Positions 7,153 to 10,363 of a stretch of 10,363 bases of DNA are shown piece by piece. This DNA is from Zarea fungicola (lineage: Eukaryota > Ascomycota > Sordariomycetes > Hypocreales > Cordycipitaceae). The translations under genes and the position numbers were made by a program. The notes below the pieces were generated by a model. The model was not told where the DNA came from and searched no databases. It worked only from the letters and a program-made list of their open reading frames with translations. The stretch lies in NCBI GenBank assembly GCA_900169235.1, contig FWCC01000560.1, forward strand, positions 4,195-14,557, read 5' to 3'. Each line of letters opens with the position of its first letter. The first letter of the stretch is position 1.

Positions 7153-7600
7153 CACAGGTAAAAGATATATAAGAATAGTATACAGGTATAAAAAGGATAC
7201 CTAGAATATACATATATTATATTGGTTGTGTAAAAATTACTAGGAAATTATCTAGGAAGAATATAGCCTTTATATAGATAATTAGAAGGCTATAATTCTA
7301 AAGACTTCTTATAAAACAGCTTCCTAAGCTTCCGAAGCTAAAAAGCAGCTGAAAAGCAGCTGGATTGTGTTGCTGAGAAGTCTATTTGTATTGCTGAGAA
7401 GTCTATTTGTGTAGCTGAGAAGTCTATTTGTATTGCTGAGAAGTCTATTTGTGTTACTTAATTATTAAGGTTCATTACTTTTACACCTTAGGCGTAACTG
7501 CCTTATAACTTTATAACGATTGGCTTAAAACAGATAAAAGCGGGTACAATCACCAAGATCACGGCTTTCTAATGGTACTAATATTGTAACCCTACTAACC
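6745..7600. repeat. Large imperfect palindrome B/B' (fold-back element)
   Basis: The left arm (about 6745-7112) and right arm (about 7151-7600) are inverted copies along their length. Anchors: CATTAGAAAGCC (6774-6785) with 7563-7574, exact; TTGGTGATT (6792-6800) with 7549-7557, exact; 6951-6978 with 7298-7324; 6998-7021 with 7255-7278 (21 of 24); and 7096-7112 with 7151-7167, exact over 17 bases. The order of anchors is preserved. The right arm is longer, mainly because of an 84-bp tandem repeat. It could be a fold-back transposon, a MITE, or two inverted copies of one element. Transcripts would form long hairpin RNA. No coding region is seen inside. Confidence 0.8.
7372..7455 (+). repeat. 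21-bp tandem repeat, four copies
   Basis: The unit GCTGAGAAGTCTATTTGTRTW occurs at 7372, 7393, 7414 and 7435 with differences only in the last three bases. Copies 1 and 3 end ATT, while copies 2 and 4 end GTA and GTT, suggesting duplication of a two-unit block. It lies in the right palindrome arm and has no counterpart in the left arm. Confidence 0.95.
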
Positions 7601-7978
7601 CAGTCCATAGGTTCTGTAGTACAATTGGATTGGATGTCGAGTGCTTTTAGTGATTTTAGCCAATATGGACTCCACTACTTCAGGAGATGATTACAGAGAC
7701 TCTTGTTCTACATTCTAGGTCGGGAATGCAACAAGTTCAGCCAGAATGCGTGTAGAGTGGATACAAACTTATAGTGCGGACGAGTTGCTGACGCCGACGG
7801 TTTGCCCTTCAGAATGCTGAAGTTAAACTTCAGGTGGCGCCTTACGATGACGACATAGCACAGACAGGCCGGAATTGTTCTAGCGTGTGGCGAGCGCTCT
7901 TCATATGGCCGGCTCGGAGCTGAATCAATACCAGAATAGTCTTCCAGCTCCGCCTTACAGTTATGTCATGATCGCAAA
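7601..7978 (+). promoter_or_regulatory. Upstream region of the CD38-like gene
   Basis: No gene is seen. AGTCCATA (7602-7609) and TATGGACT (7664-7671) form an 8-bp inverted pair just outside the palindrome. A CCAAT lies at 7660-7664, far from the ATG, and no clear TATA box is seen. Base composition returns to near 50% GC here, marking the edge of the AT-rich block. Confidence 0.35.
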
Positions 7979-8758
7979 ATGGCCCAAACCAGAAGCTCTA
8001 TCGAGGTTCTGCTGTTTGAAACAGATGAAGAATTGCCCATTCTACTAAGGGAGTTTATCGAGAGGCGCTTAACTAGAGCAGAGATCCTCGAAATCTGGGG
8101 ACACCTTCGGAAATCATGTGTTCCAAACCGTCAAGTGCTATGGACTGGCATGCCACGAGATTCGGCACAGGCCTGGGCAGATAAACATAATATGCAGACG
8201 CTTATTACTGCCATGGGGCCGTATATGAACCCAAAGAATTCGCTCTGTCCCGCGAAGAGAAAATCTCATTCGGGCTGGATCGATTACATCCATGGTGCGT
8301 CGGCACTTTTTGCGCTACGGATCACGCAAGGCGAGAGCGTCCTCGTCCTTTCTCACCCACCGCCTGACCGCTTCCGCCCAGACGGAAACAGCGGTTTCCA
8401 ATGCATCGAGGCACCAATTATCACAGGCCAACTTGGTAACAACGCAGTGAAAAGAATTTATATAGTGCACCCGTTTAGTCGAGAAATGTCCAACACGGTG
8501 TATGAAGTTTGGCCGACTGACTTAGTATCCCTCTGGCTGCATCAATTCGCTACGCCCCAGAAGCATATTGAGTGGAAACGATTTAAGAAAAGGAGAATAG
8601 TACGTCCGCTTTCTGGCTCACGGGACGATTGGTTTCATAAAAGTAGCCAAGCGCCAGCACTACTCGAGGAACCAAGTACTGCATCGACATATGGGGAGGA
8701 GCTGTCCGATGACAAGTTGCTATCGGAGTGCGGACTGCACACTATACGACTTTCGTAG
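7979..8758 (+). CDS. ADP-ribosyl cyclase / CD38-like domain protein (tentative)
   Basis: The 259-residue product is single-exon with a good start context (CAAAATGG) and no signal peptide or membrane segment, so it is probably intracellular. Residues 53-165 follow the motif order of the ADP-ribosyl cyclase (CD38/BST1) fold: VLWTG (53-57; CD38 LFWSG, Trp125), QTLITAMG (73-80; CD38 MTLEDTLLG), YIHGASALFAL (103-113; CD38 FWKTxSxRFAE), ESVLVL (119-124), SGFQCIE (138-144; CD38 STFGSVE, Glu226) and a hydrophobic strand (160-165). That family cyclises or hydrolyses NAD. Glu144 fits the catalytic Glu226, and Trp55 fits Trp125. The position of Glu146 is Ile76 and that of Trp189 is Ile104, so activity may be altered or lost. 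N-terminal helix (16-45) and basic/acidic C-terminal extension (200-259) are unassigned. The gene is convincing; the family call is moderate. Confidence 0.8.
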   Translation: MAQTRSSIEVLLFETDEELPILLREFIERRLTRAEILEIWGHLRKSCVPNRQVLWTGMPRDSAQAWADKHNMQTLITAMGPYMNPKNSLCPAKRKSHSGWIDYIHGASALFALRITQGESVLVLSHPPPDRFRPDGNSGFQCIEAPIITGQLGNNAVKRIYIVHPFSREMSNTVYEVWPTDLVSLWLHQFATPQKHIEWKRFKKRRIVRPLSGSRDDWFHKSSQAPALLEEPSTASTYGEELSDDKLLSECGLHTIRLS

Positions 8759-9050
8759 TGCAGGAAAAACGGCGAATCTAAGCTAAGTTACGTCCTACCT
8801 ATGATTATATCAAGAAAATCAAGAACTAAACCAAGCTTTCCGCAGTTATTCAATGGCAATCGCTCCGCTCCCTTGGCAGTTGCTCTCACCCCTCGCCCCC
8901 CACACTATTTTCAACTGGAACCGTGGCAAACTCTGCGGGTTAACTAACCAATTGCATACCTGGGTAGAAATCGGAGAAGGCGGCAAATTTCTGTGATTAT
9001 AGCTCTCTTGCAACTTATAACAATATATTTCAAGAAAAAGGGCTGAAGAA

Positions 9051-9164
9051 ATGCAGTCACAGAGGAGAAGGGGTAAACTAATAGCTGCCCTGCGTGACAT
9101 GGGTTACCAAGATATTCATCTGAGCAGGGTTGATCTTGGTTACTACCTAAAGAGCCAGAAATAG
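9051..9164 (+). CDS. Possible micro-ORF or exon, 37 residues, basic
   Basis: It reads MQSQRRRGKLIAALRDMGYQ, then DIHLSRVDLGYYLKSQK. The frame is open upstream to 9021. The helix-like basic start and clean end look coding, but there is no recognised family and no splice partner, and it is very short. It could be the last exon of an unresolved gene or chance. Confidence 0.22.
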   Translation: MQSQRRRGKLIAALRDMGYQDIHLSRVDLGYYLKSQK

Positions 9165-9224
9165 CGGTTATGGTGTCAGAACCTTTCAACTAGAGTTAAC
9201 TAACTAATAACGACCTTGTTTGAT

Positions 9225-9392
9225 ATGTACTTCGCCATGTCTACTGTAGTAGTTACCGAAGTTCTGGTTGTCCATTTCCAATTTCTTCTGCAGGCGGCTA
9301 CCGCTTACTGCCCAGAAATAGCTACGGAAGACGACAATGAACTGCGAATGGAGGGATATTTCCCAATCAGCGTCTTGGGGTCTATCCTATAG
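9225..9392 (+). CDS. Possible micro-ORF, 55 residues
   Basis: It reads MYFAMSTVVVTEVLVVHFQF, then LLQAATAYCPEIATEDDNEL, then RMEGYFPISVLGSIL. The N-terminal half is hydrophobic and could be a signal or anchor. No family is recognised and no promoter is evident. A chance frame is a real alternative. Confidence 0.2.
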   Translation: MYFAMSTVVVTEVLVVHFQFLLQAATAYCPEIATEDDNELRMEGYFPISVLGSIL

Positions 9393-9672
9393 TGTCACTA
9401 TGTATATCGCTTACCAAAACATTTCTAATGAGTGATGCGGATATTGGTGTACAGTAGTTATCACATTGAGCTCCGAAGGTATTAGGAAACAGTGCTGTAT
9501 TGCGCGACGCAGGAACGCACCCTATCATGTCATATCACTCACTTACCAGGCAGATCAGAAACTTTCTGTGACGATCCGGATGTTTACAAGAAGAGAAGAC
9601 TTCGAAGATATATCCTGTTCCATTGCATAGCTAGAAATTGAAATTTAAACTTTTCCTGAAGTCGATTTTGCC

Positions 9673-10363
9673 CTAGCAGAATCCCCGCTCCATAAGACAA
9701 AAGCAATACCGCTTGAAGTCAACGTCGCCCTCATCGCACGCCATGTTGTTTTTGGCTGTAAGCAAGTACCAGGAGGCAAAGGGAAACTGCCAAAAAATGG
9801 CGTTGGCCGCGCGTGCCCTATCATCTTCCAGGATAGCACTAGCTACCCCCCAATGTCTGCTTTCCACTGCGCATAAAAGCGCCTCATGACGCTCGGCCGA
9901 ATCTGCGTTCGGTAGGAGTGTCTCGACGAAATGCAATAGACCTCCTTGTGCGGCGCATGTCAAAGCTTTGCGAGACAGCCATTGAGCAAATGCAAGATTG
10001 ATCCCACCTGAAAGAAGTGCGCGTACCATGGCCTCGTTACTAGACCGAAGAGCTTTGCCAAGTTGAGGTGGGATGACTGTGAAGCCTTTTTGGACCAAGG
10101 TCTCAACAATGCTGACATTCCCTGACGCGATTGAATGGAATATCGGGTTATGCCCATACGCTGCGAAGTAGTTCCCTGTAAATGGGTCATTGAGCAAAAC
10201 ACGAACCGTCGGCCAGCAGCCTGCCAGGACCGCAAGATCGAGGGCGGTATGCAGCTTGCGATCTGTCACACTTCTGTCGAGGCTCGGGATCTCGAGGAGC
10301 ATACAAACGAGACGGTGTTGCCCAGATCGGGCCGCCAGAATCAGAGGAGAGCCATGATATCTG
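9673..10363 (-). CDS. Ankyrin-repeat protein, 5' end beyond the window
   Basis: The frame is open from the window edge to TAG at 9675-9673, giving about 229 visible residues. It is 5'-partial: the residues before the first visible Met (10302) read GSPLILAARSGQHRLVC and form a normal ankyrin repeat, so that Met is internal. About six degenerate repeats follow: LHTALDLAVLAGCWPTVRVL, NPIFHSIASGNVSIVETLVQ, LGKALRSSNEAMVRALLSGG, KALTCAAQGGLLHFVETLLP and EALLCAVESRHWGVASAILE. The C-terminal 45 residues are non-repeat and Cys/aromatic-rich (YCFCLMERGFC). Ankyrin repeats mediate protein contacts; in fungi such proteins are often C-terminal parts of NACHT or F-box proteins, which cannot be decided here. 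It is transcribed towards the CD38-like gene. Confidence 0.85.
   Translation of the reverse strand, partial: RYHGSPLILAARSGQHRLVCMLLEIPSLDRSVTDRKLHTALDLAVLAGCWPTVRVLLNDPFTGNYFAAYGHNPIFHSIASGNVSIVETLVQKGFTVIPPQLGKALRSSNEAMVRALLSGGINLAFAQWLSRKALTCAAQGGLLHFVETLLPNADSAERHEALLCAVESRHWGVASAILEDDRARAANAIFWQFPFASWYLLTAKNNMACDEGDVDFKRYCFCLMERGFC

Larger units (their letters stand above)
8759..9672. other. Intergenic stretch with micro-ORFs only
   Basis: No gene is supported. Two short plus-strand frames look less random than the rest and are listed separately (9051-9164 and 9225-9392). Frames on the minus strand at 8846-9189 lack recognisable domains. The remainder, including the 3' flanks of the two convergent genes, shows nothing assignable. 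Confidence 0.4.

Noticed and set aside
7372..7455. CRISPR-like array
   Set aside because: Units are directly adjacent with no unique spacers, and the setting is a eukaryotic nuclear genome. It is a simple tandem repeat.
8846..9189. Minus-strand frames after the CD38-like gene
   Set aside because: No domain, no promoter, and overlapping frames of similar length. They look like chance open frames.

Overview
The window looks like an accessory, transposon-littered stretch of a filamentous ascomycete genome, probably Aspergillus/Penicillium-like. The signs are a Ser/Thr-rich GPI-type wall protein with a CCAAT/TATA promoter, a 49-nt GT-AG intron, fragments of Fot1/pogo and hAT transposases, and an ankyrin gene. 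Family assignments are from recognition of motifs; no search was run.

Layout. 1-554 is the promoter and 5' leader of a secreted, GPI-type wall protein (555-1664, +). 1716-3147 is a transposon graveyard: a hAT transposase scrap (-) abuts the C-terminal half of a decayed Fot1/pogo transposase (+), whose GC-rich tail seems to end at a TA that cuts a possible MADS-like reading frame (3150-3305, -). 3952-4356 (-) holds a coiled-coil reading frame broken by one TGA. 4909-5527 (+) is a two-exon gene for a 189-residue multi-pass membrane protein. A second hAT scrap lies at 6027-6224 (-).

6230-7600 is AT-rich and contains the main structural surprise. A roughly 850-bp imperfect palindrome (6745-7600) has a loop of about 38 bp that is itself an inverted copy of the sequence just outside the left arm, giving an interlocked A-B-A'-B' order. 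The right arm also carries a four-copy 21-bp tandem repeat.

7979-8758 (+) encodes a 259-residue protein whose centre resembles the ADP-ribosyl cyclase / CD38 fold, with one catalytic Glu position kept and another replaced. After about 900 bp with only micro-ORFs, an ankyrin-repeat gene (9673-10363, -) runs off the right edge, convergent to the CD38-like gene.

The genes do not form an obvious pathway. The intact ones look independent, separated by dead mobile elements. The CD38-like gene next to an ankyrin gene in such a region could point to a self/non-self or defence locus, but that is inference only.
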